A stretch of DNA of 64,000 nucleotides from Nakamurella lactea DSM 19367 (GTDB lineage Bacteria > Actinomycetota > Actinomycetes > Mycobacteriales > Nakamurellaceae): contig NZ_AUFT01000005.1 in the NCBI RefSeq assembly GCF_000426645.1, positions 372,001 through 436,000 on the forward strand. Reading direction: 5' to 3'. Below the pieces are notes generated by a model that did not search any database, was not told the DNA's origin, and saw only the letters and a list, made by a program, of their open reading frames with translations. Shown here in pieces: positions 53,858 through 61,923 of this stretch. The translations under genes were made by a program, and so were the position numbers. Numbering within the stretch: position 1 is the first letter of the stretch; every line of letters begins with the position of its first letter.

Positions 53858-54807
53858 GCCGACCGCCTGCGTCCGGTCAGGAATCTCGCCTGCAGCACGG
53901 TCACCAGGCCGATCAGGACGGCCAGGATGATCGCCCCCGCGCTCCCCCGGCCCAGGTCCTGTTGCGAGCCGAGCGCGATGTAGTACAGGTAGACCAGTGG
54001 CGGCCGGGCGTACGGCGGGTAGCTACCGAAGTTCGACAGCGTGTTGTAGAACTCGTCGAACGCCTGAAAGGCGTTGATCAGCAACAACACCAGCACGGCC
54101 ACGGAGGTGGCGCGCAACTGCGGGAAGGTGATGTACCGGAACGTCTGCCAGCCGGCCTTGGCGCCGTCGATGGCCGCCGCCTCGTACAGGATGGGCGGGA
54201 TCCGCTGCAGCCCCGCCAGGAACAGGATCATGTAGAAACCGACCTGCAGCCACAGCCGCAACGTCACCAGCACCAGCCAATACCAGGGCGGGTGGGTCAC
54301 CGACAACCAGGCGACGTTATCGAACCCGAACCAGCCGAGCACCGTGTTGGCCAGACCCGACCTGACACCGTTGAAGATCGTCATCCGCCAGATCAGCGAG
54401 GCCACCACGTACGAGCAGGCGGTCGGTAGGAAGAATGCCGATCGGTAGAACGCCTGGAACCAGTGGGTCCGGTTCACCGCCAGTGCCAGCGCCAGACCGA
54501 AGGCGTACGTCACCGGCACGATGAACACCGCGAACACCGCGAAGGTGCCGAGGCTGGACAGGAACGCCGGGTCGGTGAGCATGAACTTGTAGTTGTCGAA
54601 CCCGACGAAGGTGGTGGGGGTGACGGTGTTCCGGGCATCGAAGAACGACAGGTAGATGCTCCAGAGGATCGGGATGTAGACAAAGATCAGCAACCCGAGC
54701 AGGAATGGCCCGACGAACACCCAGAACCACAGGTTGCGGTTCTGCGGTCCGAGCAGCTTCCTGCCCAGTCCGGCGCGAGGAGCGCCGACCGCCGCCTGAG
54801 AAGCCAC
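53854..54807 (-). CDS. Carbohydrate ABC permease (CUT1, MalF-like)
   Basis: 317 residues. It has LWFWVFVGPFLLGLLIFVYIP as first helix, YLSFFDARNTVTPTTFVGFDNY (sugar permease loop) and the EAA loop LYEAAAIDGAKAGWQTFRYITFPQLR (core EAAAIDGAKAGWQTFRYITF). GTG at 54807 is chosen so that it starts 13 bp after the binding-protein stop; a longer frame runs into that gene. No good ribosome site is visible. No dedicated ATPase is encoded here, so a shared MsiK-type ATPase elsewhere is presumed. Confidence 0.9.
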   Translation of the reverse strand: MASQAAVGAPRAGLGRKLLGPQNRNLWFWVFVGPFLLGLLIFVYIPILWSIYLSFFDARNTVTPTTFVGFDNYKFMLTDPAFLSSLGTFAVFAVFIVPVTYAFGLALALAVNRTHWFQAFYRSAFFLPTACSYVVASLIWRMTIFNGVRSGLANTVLGWFGFDNVAWLSVTHPPWYWLVLVTLRLWLQVGFYMILFLAGLQRIPPILYEAAAIDGAKAGWQTFRYITFPQLRATSVAVLVLLLINAFQAFDEFYNTLSNFGSYPPYARPPLVYLYYIALGSQQDLGRGSAGAIILAVLIGLVTVLQARFLTGRRRSA

Positions 54808-54820
54808 GACCGGCCGGGCG

Positions 54821-56260
54821 CTACTTGACGACGCGCTTGAGTTCGGCGTTGACCTTGCCGACAACACCGGCGAGGGTCTTCGTCGGATCGGCACCGTCCT
54901 TGATGATCTTGGTGACGGCGTCGCTCATCGCCGTGCCGGAGGCCGGCGTCCAGAACAGCGGGGTCTGGGCATGCCCGTTCTCCTGCAGGATCTTCACCGC
55001 CTCGGCCGCCTCCCCCGACTTCAGTTTGTCGGCCTTGGCGGCCAGGCTCGCCCTGGCCGGCACGTGGAACCCGTAGCTGGTCGCGAAGTCGATCTGGAAG
55101 CTGGTCTGATCGACCCACAGCCACTTGACGAAAGCCTTTGCCGCATCCGGGTACTGAGACTTGGCGGCGACACACGACCCGTAGGCGCCGATCGGCACGC
55201 TGGGTGCGCCGGCCCCCGAACTGGAGAACTTCGGCCATGGCAGTACCCCGAAGTCGTCGCCGAGTTCCTTCTGCAGGGTCGGGAAGGTCCACAGCCCGGT
55301 CCACTGCATGGCGCACAGCTCGTTGACGATCGCGTCCGGCGCCGACCAGTCGGTGGGCGCCCCGAGCAGCAGGCTGCCCGAGGTGAACAACTCGTGCAGC
55401 TTGCCGAACGCCGTGGCGACCGCCGGATCGGTGAAGCCGACCTTGTTGTCCTTGGTCAGGTAGTCGGCGCCGACCGACCACAGGGTCGGACCGACCAGCG
55501 TGCCGACACCGCCGTCGTTGCCGACGAACAGCCCCTTCAGGTCGCCGTCGGTCAGCGCCTTCGCGGCGGCCGCGAGCTCGTCGAAGGTGGTCGGCGGCTG
55601 GATGTTCTTGTCCGCCAGCATCGACTTGCGGTACACCAGCAACTGCATGTCGATCACCTGCGGGATGGCGTACAGCTTCCCGTCGTAGGTCATCCGCTCG
55701 ATCAGGGACTGGGTGAAATCGTCCTTGGCATCACCCAGCAGGCCGTCCAGCGGGAGCACCTGTCCACCCTGAATGGCGTCGATGCTCGGGCCGTTCCCGG
55801 CCTCGAAGACGTCCGGCGCGTCGGAGGTGAGCAGCGCGGCTGCGATCTTCGAGTCGTAGTCGCCCGGGAACCAGCCGACCTTCACCGTCGCGTTCGGGTA
55901 GGCGGCGGCGTACTTCTCGACGGCCGCCTTGGTGCCCTCCTCGCCGTACTCGTGGTACCACTGATTGAGGGTCGGCTTGGCCCCCGCGGGGCCCGAGGCG
56001 GACGAAGCCGAGGAGGCAGCGGATCCCGCCCCGGACGCCGGCGACGACGCCGCGGACGACGCCGCGGAGGTCCCCGCCGTGGTACCCGCGGTCGCCTCGG
56101 TGCTGCCCGCGGCGGCACTGGTGGTTCCCCCGTCCCGACCGGTGTTCGATCCGCAGGCGGCCAGAATGCCGGCGGCGGCGAGCGTGCCGCCGACCGAGAA
56201 GAAGGCCCGCCGATTCAACGGTCCGGGCCGGGTGCGCCCCTGGTCGTTGCCAACAGTCAT
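54821..56260 (-). CDS. Sugar-binding lipoprotein of the CUT1 transporter
   Basis: 479 residues. The N-terminus LNRRAFFSVGGTLAAAGILAACGS carries a twin-Arg motif and a lipobox (LAAC), so it is probably exported folded by Tat. A Ser/Ala/Thr linker runs to about 92. The SBP_1 fold shows in LNQWYHEYGEEGTKAAVEKYAAAYP, YDGKLYAIPQVIDMQLLVYRKSML and AMQWTGLWTFPTLQKELG (cores only). The ligand is an oligosaccharide or sugar not readable from sequence; the GH4 enzyme nearby suggests a beta-glucoside or similar disaccharide. AGGGAG precedes the ATG. Confidence 0.92.
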   Translation of the reverse strand: MTVGNDQGRTRPGPLNRRAFFSVGGTLAAAGILAACGSNTGRDGGTTSAAAGSTEATAGTTAGTSAASSAASSPASGAGSAASSASSASGPAGAKPTLNQWYHEYGEEGTKAAVEKYAAAYPNATVKVGWFPGDYDSKIAAALLTSDAPDVFEAGNGPSIDAIQGGQVLPLDGLLGDAKDDFTQSLIERMTYDGKLYAIPQVIDMQLLVYRKSMLADKNIQPPTTFDELAAAAKALTDGDLKGLFVGNDGGVGTLVGPTLWSVGADYLTKDNKVGFTDPAVATAFGKLHELFTSGSLLLGAPTDWSAPDAIVNELCAMQWTGLWTFPTLQKELGDDFGVLPWPKFSSSGAGAPSVPIGAYGSCVAAKSQYPDAAKAFVKWLWVDQTSFQIDFATSYGFHVPARASLAAKADKLKSGEAAEAVKILQENGHAQTPLFWTPASGTAMSDAVTKIIKDGADPTKTLAGVVGKVNAELKRVVK

Positions 56261-56273
56261 CGTGTTCTCCCTC

Positions 56274-56285
56274 GGTTCGCGAACC
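56274..56285. promoter_or_regulatory. Palindrome GGTTCGCGAACC, candidate operator of the sugar operon
   Basis: A perfect 12-bp palindrome centred on CG, 13 bp upstream of the binding-protein start and next to its ribosome site. Its form recalls LacI/GalR-type sites with a central CG. No LacI gene is in the window. Confidence 0.45.
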
Positions 56286-56346
56286 TTCGCGCGGCCGGTA
56301 TCGGTGGGCGCGCTCCGTCAGCCTAGAACTCGGAGCTGCACGGCGA

Positions 56347-56361
56347 GACAGGCAGCCTGTC
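56347..56361. promoter_or_regulatory. Inverted repeat GACAGG-cag-CCTGTC in the divergent gap
   Basis: A 6-3-6 perfect inverted repeat between the sugar-binding gene and the VOC gene. It could be a second operator for either gene. Confidence 0.35.
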
Positions 56362-56416
56362 GGATGTCCGGGTAAACCCCCTCGCCCGGGCCACCGTCCC
56401 GTCCTAGGGTGCGAAC

Positions 56417-57118
56417 ATGGGACTACGACTGGAAGCAGTGGCCTTCGAGGTGGCCGACGCGACCGCGGTGGCGGCCTTCTGGGCCGGCCTGCTGGACCGG
56501 GAGGTCCGCACCGGGCCCACCGGCGCGTTGCTACCGGGTGACAGCACGCAGGTCGGGCTCCGCTTCGTCAGCTCCGAGACCTGGCAGGTCGGCCGGCGAC
56601 GACTGCACCTGCATCTGACCAGCAGCAGCATCGAGCACCAGCGGCGAACCGTCGAGACTTCGCTTCGGCTGGGCGGCCGTCACCTGGACGTGGGCCAGGG
56701 GCCCGACGCCGAGTACGTCGTGATGGCCGATCCCGGCGGCAACGAGCTGTGTGTCATCGATCCGGGCAACAGCTATTTGGCCGGCACCGGCTACCTCGGC
56801 GAGGTCACCTGCGACGGTTCCCGGGACGTCGGACTGTTCTGGCGTGACGCACTGGACTGGCCGCTGGTGTGGGACATGGGCGCGCAGACCGCGGTCCAGT
56901 CACCGTTGGGCGGCACCAAGATCTCCTGGGACTCCTGGGGCGCACCGCCGATCGATTCCCGGGCCCGGAGCCGGCAGCACTTCGATCTGGTCAGCCCGGA
57001 CCCGACCGGCGAGGCGGAACGACTGGTCTCGCTCGGCGCGACCCTTCGTGCCCGGTCGGCCGACCGCGTCGAGATGGCCGACCCCGACGGCAACGAATTC
57101 ATCGTCCGCGCAGGCTGA
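56417..57118 (+). CDS. VOC-family protein with two glyoxalase-like domains
   Basis: 233 residues in two similar halves. The first has LEAVAFEVADATAVAAFWAGLLD and MADPGGNELCVID; the second VTCDGSRDVGLFWRDALDW and MADPDGNEFIVRAG. The DP(G/D)GNE ends are the metal-ligand Glu positions of the vicinal oxygen chelate fold; the matching His is less clear (RLHLHLTSS, RQHFDLVSP). Cytosolic, role unknown: members include dioxygenases, epimerases and antibiotic-binding proteins. Divergent from the sugar transporter. Confidence 0.83.
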   Translation: MGLRLEAVAFEVADATAVAAFWAGLLDREVRTGPTGALLPGDSTQVGLRFVSSETWQVGRRRLHLHLTSSSIEHQRRTVETSLRLGGRHLDVGQGPDAEYVVMADPGGNELCVIDPGNSYLAGTGYLGEVTCDGSRDVGLFWRDALDWPLVWDMGAQTAVQSPLGGTKISWDSWGAPPIDSRARSRQHFDLVSPDPTGEAERLVSLGATLRARSADRVEMADPDGNEFIVRAG

Positions 57119-57160
57119 GTCCAGACCCACCGGGAACCCATCGACAACCGTCGTCGCCCG

Positions 57161-58294
57161 TCAGGCGTCGGAGAACCGGGCGATGGTGGCGCTGGCCCGG
57201 CGTACCGCGCCCGGGCCGTGCGCCGACTCGGCCGCGCCGGCCGGGATCACGTCCTCCAGGAACTCGTAACTGTGCCGCAACGCCAGCGCCGGCCGCGAGC
57301 CGGTCCCCGCTCGCTCGGTGACAGTGCCGAACCAGTCGGCGATGTCGCCCCAGCCGGGCGCGGCCAGCGAACCACCGACCTGTTGCACGGCCAGGCCGGC
57401 ACACAGATTGCCGAACGCCATTCGTTGCCGCAGCGGCCAGTTCTGCAGGGTGCCGACGATGAATGCCGCGGAGAACACGTCGCCTGCGCCGGTCGCGTCG
57501 ACGGCGTTCACCGGCAGCGCCGGCACCCATTCCTCCTCGCCGTTGACCCCGTCCAACCCGATCGAGCCCTGCCCACCGCAGGTGACGATCACCACCGGCA
57601 CCAGATCGGCCAGCGCCATCAACGCTGCGCGTGGATCCTCGGTGCGGGTGTAGGCCATCGCTTCTGCGCTGTTGGGCAGGAACGCGTGCAGTTGCCCGAG
57701 CTGATCCAGCACCTCGGCCGGCCACTCCAAAGTGGCATCCCAGCCGACGTCGCCGAACAGCAGAGTGCCAGCGGCAGACGCCTTTTGCGCCCATTCGCCG
57801 TTGGCCGCGCCGAGGTGTACGACGCCCGCTCTGGCGGCCGGGAGATCATTGAGCAGGTGGTCGATGGGCACCGGCGGTGGATGCTCGTGGGTCACCATCG
57901 CCCGGTCGCGGTTGACGGCCATCGACACCGTGACCGGTGAATGCCAGTGGTCGAACCGACGGGACGCCGACAGGTCGATGTGTTCCTGATCGGCCAACGT
58001 CGTCCACAGGAAGTCGCCGTAGGAGTCGTCGCCGAACGCTGCCGACAGTCCGGTGTGCAGGCCGAGCCTGGCGGCGGCGACCGCCAGGTTCGCCACCCCG
58101 CCCGGCGAGCTGCCCATTCCCTCGGCGAACAACTCGGTGCCGGCGGTCGGCAACCCGGGGAGCCCGGTGAACACGATGTCCAGGAAGACGGTGCCCTGCA
58201 TGATCACGTCGAGGGCGGCCGGCCGGGCGGCATCGGGGCCAGCTGGGCTCTCGGTGTCTGCTTCTGTCTGGGTCTGGATCTCGGGCAGCGCCAT
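57161..58294 (-). CDS. PfkB-family sugar kinase
   Basis: 377 residues. Ribokinase fold with the N-terminal substrate motif MGSSPGGVANLAVAAARLGL and the ATP/anion-hole signature VDATGAGDVFSAAFIVG with the catalytic Asp. VVIVTCGGQGSIG is the nucleotide-binding strand. It phosphorylates a sugar or nucleoside with ATP; the ligand cannot be read. ATG at 58294 (MALPEIQ) is chosen: a longer frame reads back across the divergent GH4 start. The 43-bp divergent gap with the GH4 gene suggests shared control and a shared pathway. Confidence 0.9.
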   Translation of the reverse strand: MALPEIQTQTEADTESPAGPDAARPAALDVIMQGTVFLDIVFTGLPGLPTAGTELFAEGMGSSPGGVANLAVAAARLGLHTGLSAAFGDDSYGDFLWTTLADQEHIDLSASRRFDHWHSPVTVSMAVNRDRAMVTHEHPPPVPIDHLLNDLPAARAGVVHLGAANGEWAQKASAAGTLLFGDVGWDATLEWPAEVLDQLGQLHAFLPNSAEAMAYTRTEDPRAALMALADLVPVVIVTCGGQGSIGLDGVNGEEEWVPALPVNAVDATGAGDVFSAAFIVGTLQNWPLRQRMAFGNLCAGLAVQQVGGSLAAPGWGDIADWFGTVTERAGTGSRPALALRHSYEFLEDVIPAGAAESAHGPGAVRRASATIARFSDA

Positions 58295-58337
58295 GTCCAA
58301 CAGCCTGCCATCCGGGGCGCCGGATACCCTGCTGAAT

Positions 58338-59684
58338 ATGCGTCTGGTGCTGTTGGGTGGCGGCGGGTTCCGAACACCGTTGATCTTCCGGGCCCTGCTG
58401 CAGCGTCGGGACGAGGTCGACGTCGACGAGCTGGTGCTGTTCGACCTGAGCCCCGACCGGCTGACGGTGATCGCCGCCGTGCTGGACGGGATGGCCGTCG
58501 GCGTCCGGCGCCCGCCCCGGGTGCGGCTGACCACGGATCTGGACGACGCGCTGACCGGCGCCGACGTGGTGTTCGCCGCCATCAGGGTCGGCGGCACGCA
58601 GGGTCGGGTGCGCGACGAACGCCGGGCCCTGGAACTCGGCGTGCTCGGACAGGAGACGGTCGGCGCCGGCGGGCTGACCTATGGACTGCGCACGCTGCCG
58701 GTGATGCTGGAGATTGCCGAACGGATCGGTGCGCTGGCGCCGTACGCCTGGGTGCTCAACTTCACCAACCCCGCCGGGATGATCACCGAGGCGCTCCGAG
58801 AGCTGCTGGGCGATCGGGTGATCGGCATCTGCGACTCCCCCATCGGCCTGGTCCGCCGGGCGTGTCGGGCGCTGGACGTTCCGGAGTCCGCTGCGACCGT
58901 CGACTACGTCGGGATCAACCACCTCGGCTGGCTGCGCTCGCTCCAGCTGGACGGCACCGATCTGCTGCCGTCACTGTTGGCGGACGAAGCAGGACTGGCC
59001 GGCATCGAAGAAGGACGGCTGTTCGGCGCCGAACTGTTGCAGGGCCTGCGGGCGATCCCGAACGAGTACCTGTACTTCTATTACGCACAGCGGGATCTGG
59101 TCGCCGAGCTGGCCACGGGCCGGACCCGCGGCGAGGTGGTCGCCGACAGCCAACGGGCGTTCTACCGGGCGTTCACCGACGCGGGCCCGGTCGAGCCGGC
59201 GGCGGCGCTGGCCGCCTGGTCCGAGACCCGGATGAGCCGGGAGCGCAGCTACCTTGCCGAGGCGCGCGGCGCCGACGAACGCGATCAGCAGGATCTGTCC
59301 GGCGGGGGGTACGAGCACGTCGCCCTCGATCTGATGGCGGCGCTGGCCGGCGGCCCCGCGCGGACGTTGATCGTCAACAGCCGCAACGGTTCCGCGGTGC
59401 CACAGCTGCCGCCGGAACTGGTCCTCGAGGTGCCGGCAACCGTGACGTCCGACGGGGTCGGTCCGCTGCCCGTGGCCCGGCCACTGGACCTGCACCAACT
59501 CGGCTTGATCGCCTCGGTGCGGGCGGCCGAACGCACGCTGATCGACGCGGTCCGGCACCGGTCGTCAGCCACCGCGCGGTTGGCGTTCGAACAGCATCCG
59601 CTGATCGGGTCACCGCGGATCGCGGCGGCCCTGGTTGATTCGACCGTCGCCGATCATCCGCAGCTCGGATCGATCCTGCGCTGA
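58338..59684 (+). CDS. GH4-family 6-phospho-beta-glucosidase-type hydrolase
   Basis: 448 residues. GH4 enzymes cleave 6-phospho-glycosides by an NAD- and Mn-dependent redox-elimination route. Visible are the NAD loop LVLLGGGGFRTPLIF, FAAIRVGGTQGRVRDE, VLNFTNPAGMITEAL, the Mn-ligand Cys in GICDSPIGLVRRA and the Mn-ligand His in VGINHLGWL. VNSRNGSAVPQLPPE is the usual late motif. The expected substrate is phosphorylated, yet the transporter nearby is an ABC type that imports unphosphorylated sugar; the adjacent PfkB kinase could supply the phosphate. ATG at 58338 fits the family start. Confidence 0.92.
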   Translation: MRLVLLGGGGFRTPLIFRALLQRRDEVDVDELVLFDLSPDRLTVIAAVLDGMAVGVRRPPRVRLTTDLDDALTGADVVFAAIRVGGTQGRVRDERRALELGVLGQETVGAGGLTYGLRTLPVMLEIAERIGALAPYAWVLNFTNPAGMITEALRELLGDRVIGICDSPIGLVRRACRALDVPESAATVDYVGINHLGWLRSLQLDGTDLLPSLLADEAGLAGIEEGRLFGAELLQGLRAIPNEYLYFYYAQRDLVAELATGRTRGEVVADSQRAFYRAFTDAGPVEPAAALAAWSETRMSRERSYLAEARGADERDQQDLSGGGYEHVALDLMAALAGGPARTLIVNSRNGSAVPQLPPELVLEVPATVTSDGVGPLPVARPLDLHQLGLIASVRAAERTLIDAVRHRSSATARLAFEQHPLIGSPRIAAALVDSTVADHPQLGSILR

Positions 59685-59696
59685 CTCTGAGATCCC

Positions 59697-59747
59697 GGGC
59701 CGCGTCGCTGGGCGGGCCGCGTCGCTGGGCGGGCCGCGTCGCTGGGC
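59697..59747. repeat. Three exact 17-bp tandem repeats
   Basis: GGGCCGCGTCGCTGGGC at 59697, 59714 and 59731, starting 12 bp after the GH4 stop. Together with the hairpin at 59751 it fills the right-hand edge of the sugar locus. Confidence 0.92.
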
Positions 59748-59750
59748 GGG

Positions 59751-59777
59751 GTGCGACCGCCCGCGGCATGGTCGCAC
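59751..59777. terminator. Hairpin between convergent GH4 and HTH genes
   Basis: Perfect stem GTGCGACC (59751-59758) with GGTCGCAC (59770-59777) and an 11-base loop, 13 bp before the HTH stop. It probably serves both directions. Confidence 0.6.
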
Positions 59778-59790
59778 GGTCGTGGGCTGG

Positions 59791-60081
59791 TCAGCCCGGC
59801 ACCGCTCGCCTGCCCCGGGTCGCACCGCCTCGTCCGCGCAGCGGCACCCCCGCGTCGACCAGGATCCGGTGGACGAATCCGTAGGACCGGCCGAGATCGC
59901 CGGCCAACGTCCGGATGCTCGCGCCGGCCAGATATCGCTCCCGGATCCCGGCGCTGACCGAATCCCGTTCCGGGCCGGTGATCCTGGCCCCTTTGCGAAG
60001 TCCTGCCTGCTTGCGGCGACCGACGGTGTTCGAGGTATCGGACGCCGTCGACGTCGCTGATTTCGGTGCCTTGGTGACCAT
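59791..60081 (-). CDS. Small HTH DNA-binding protein (Rv1473A-like)
   Basis: 96 residues. A short disordered start is followed by RKGARITGPERDSVSAGIRERYLAGASIRTLAGDLGRSYGFVHRILVDAGVPLRGRGG (core ASIRTLAGDLGRSYGFVHRI), a helix-turn-helix with the GVPLRGRGGATR end typical of a small actinobacterial regulator family. ATG at 60081 has a GAAGGG site. In M. tuberculosis a small regulator gene (Rv1473A) sits next to the ABC-F gene Rv1473, as here. Targets unknown. Confidence 0.85.
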   Translation of the reverse strand: MVTKAPKSATSTASDTSNTVGRRKQAGLRKGARITGPERDSVSAGIRERYLAGASIRTLAGDLGRSYGFVHRILVDAGVPLRGRGGATRGRRAVPG

Positions 60082-60189
60082 GGCACGACCCTTCCGCTGG
60101 ATCGCTTCTGGATGAAACCTCGTCGTCCATGATCGGGCACATCGGACGATCACGCCAGTGCTGGCACCGTCGCCGATCGCGGTCAGCGG

Positions 60190-61830
60190 TCAGGCCAGCT
60201 CAACGAGCTCCAAATAGTCGTCGGACCAGTGGTCCTCGGTGCCGTCCGGCAGCAGAATCACGCGTTCGGGATTGAGGGCAGACACCGCACCGGGGTCGTG
60301 CGTCACCAGCACCACGGCCCCCTCGAACCGGCTGAGCGCGTCCAACACCTGTTCCCGGCTGGCCGGATCGAGGTTGTTCGTCGGCTCGTCGAGCAGCAGC
60401 ACGTTCGCGGCCGACGAGACCAGGCCGGCCAGCGCCAGCCGGGTCTTCTCGCCGCCGGACAACGTGCCGGCCTTCTGGTCCAACTGCTCGCCGGTGAACA
60501 GGAACGAACCCAGCAGGTTGCGCAGTTCCTGGGCTCCGGCGTCCGGCGCCGCGTGCCGGACGTTCTCCCAGACAGTCGCATCCAGGTCGAGCGTGTCGTG
60601 TTCCTGGGCGTAGTAGCCCAACCGCAGACCGTGGCCGGCCACGATCTCGCCGGTGTCCGCACTCTCCCTGCCGCACAACACCTTCAGCAGCGTGGTCTTG
60701 CCGGCACCGTTGAACCCCAGTACCACCACCCGGCTACCGCGGTCGACCGCGAGGTCCACCCCGGCGAACACCTCCAGGGATCCGTACGATTTCGACAGGC
60801 CACTGGCCGTCAGCGGCGTACGGCCGCACGGCGCGGGAGACGGGAACCTGATCCTGGCCACCTTGTCGGCGACCCGGATCTCGTCCAGCGACGACATCAT
60901 CTGCTCGGCCCGGCGGGCCATCTGGTGGGCGGCGGTCGCCTTGGTGGCCTTGGCGCCGAGCTTCGCCGCCTGCGCCAGCAGCGTGCTGGCCTTCTTCTCG
61001 GCGTTGGCCCGCTCGCGCCGGCGACGCTGCTCGTCGGTCGCCCTGGCATCCAGGTATCGCTGCCAGTTCATGTTGTACGAGTCCAGCTCACCGCGGACCG
61101 CATCCAGGAACCAGACCTTGTTGACGACGGCGCCGAGCAGTTCGACATCGTGACTGATGATGATCAGTCCCCCGGCGTAGTTCTTCAGGAAGTCGCGGAG
61201 CCAGGTGATGGAATCGGCGTCCAGGTGGTTGGTCGGCTCGTCCAGCAGCAGCATGGTGCCGCCGGCGCTACCCGAACCATCGGAATCGGCTGCGGCGAAC
61301 AGGATCCTGGCCAGCTCGACCCGGCGGCGTTGGCCGCCGGACAGCGTCTCCATCTGTTGCAGCAGCACCCGCTCGGGCAGGCCGAGATTGGAGCAGATCC
61401 GGCCGGCCTCCGATTCGGCCGCGTAGCCACCGAGGGCGGCGAACCGCTCCTCGATCCGGCCGTACCTCTCGATGGCGGCATCGCGGGCCGGGCCGTCGGC
61501 CAGCTCGGCCATCTGGATCTGGACCTTCTCCAGCTGGGCGGCCAGCACATCGAGGCCGCGTGCCGAGAGCACCCGGTCGCGTGCGGTCATGGTGAGGTCG
61601 CCCTCCCGCGGATCCTGCGGAAGGTAGCCGAGATCGCCCTGGCGGCTGACGGCCCCGGAATACGGCTGCCCCTCGCCGGCGAGCACCTTGAGGGTGGTGG
61701 TCTTGCCGGCACCGTTGCGGCCGACCAGCCCGACCCGGTCGCCCGCCTGGAGGCGCAGCGTGGTGTCGGCGAGCAGGATCCGGGTCCCGGCGCGCAGTTC
61801 GAGGCCGGTTGCGGTGATCACGTGATCCAA
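60190..61830 (-). CDS. ABC-F family ATPase (Rv1473 type)
   Basis: 546 residues with two ABC domains and no membrane helices. First half: Walker A GRNGAGKTTTLKV, LSGGQRRRVELARIL, Walker B MLLLDEPTNHLD. The linker (about 250-310) is basic and helical (RRRERANAEKKAST). Second half: GFNGAGKTTLLKV, LSGGEKTRLALAGLV, LLLDEPTNNLD. ABC-F proteins act on the ribosome (translation factors or antibiotic protection); none transports. Which role applies is open. It ends the conserved block shared with mycobacteria, 108 bp upstream of the HTH gene. Confidence 0.93.
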   Translation of the reverse strand: MDHVITATGLELRAGTRILLADTTLRLQAGDRVGLVGRNGAGKTTTLKVLAGEGQPYSGAVSRQGDLGYLPQDPREGDLTMTARDRVLSARGLDVLAAQLEKVQIQMAELADGPARDAAIERYGRIEERFAALGGYAAESEAGRICSNLGLPERVLLQQMETLSGGQRRRVELARILFAAADSDGSGSAGGTMLLLDEPTNHLDADSITWLRDFLKNYAGGLIIISHDVELLGAVVNKVWFLDAVRGELDSYNMNWQRYLDARATDEQRRRRERANAEKKASTLLAQAAKLGAKATKATAAHQMARRAEQMMSSLDEIRVADKVARIRFPSPAPCGRTPLTASGLSKSYGSLEVFAGVDLAVDRGSRVVVLGFNGAGKTTLLKVLCGRESADTGEIVAGHGLRLGYYAQEHDTLDLDATVWENVRHAAPDAGAQELRNLLGSFLFTGEQLDQKAGTLSGGEKTRLALAGLVSSAANVLLLDEPTNNLDPASREQVLDALSRFEGAVVLVTHDPGAVSALNPERVILLPDGTEDHWSDDYLELVELA

Positions 61831-61923
61831 TGCTACCGGGACGGTCAGCCGGTTTCCGCCGTCATCGGTCCCGACGAGCGGTGATCCTGCCCATGCCCGG
61901 GCGCCGGTCCGGGCGCAGGGCCG

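Noticed and set aside
52823-59780. A prophage or integrative element for the sugar locus.
   Set aside because: No integrase, transposase, tRNA end or attachment-type direct repeats are present; the flanking repeats are of different kinds.
59654-60142. A 162-codon minus-strand frame with repeated RPAQRRGP units.
   Set aside because: It is a read-through of the 17-bp tandem repeats in a frame that overlaps the well-supported HTH gene; the repeats explain the apparent pattern.
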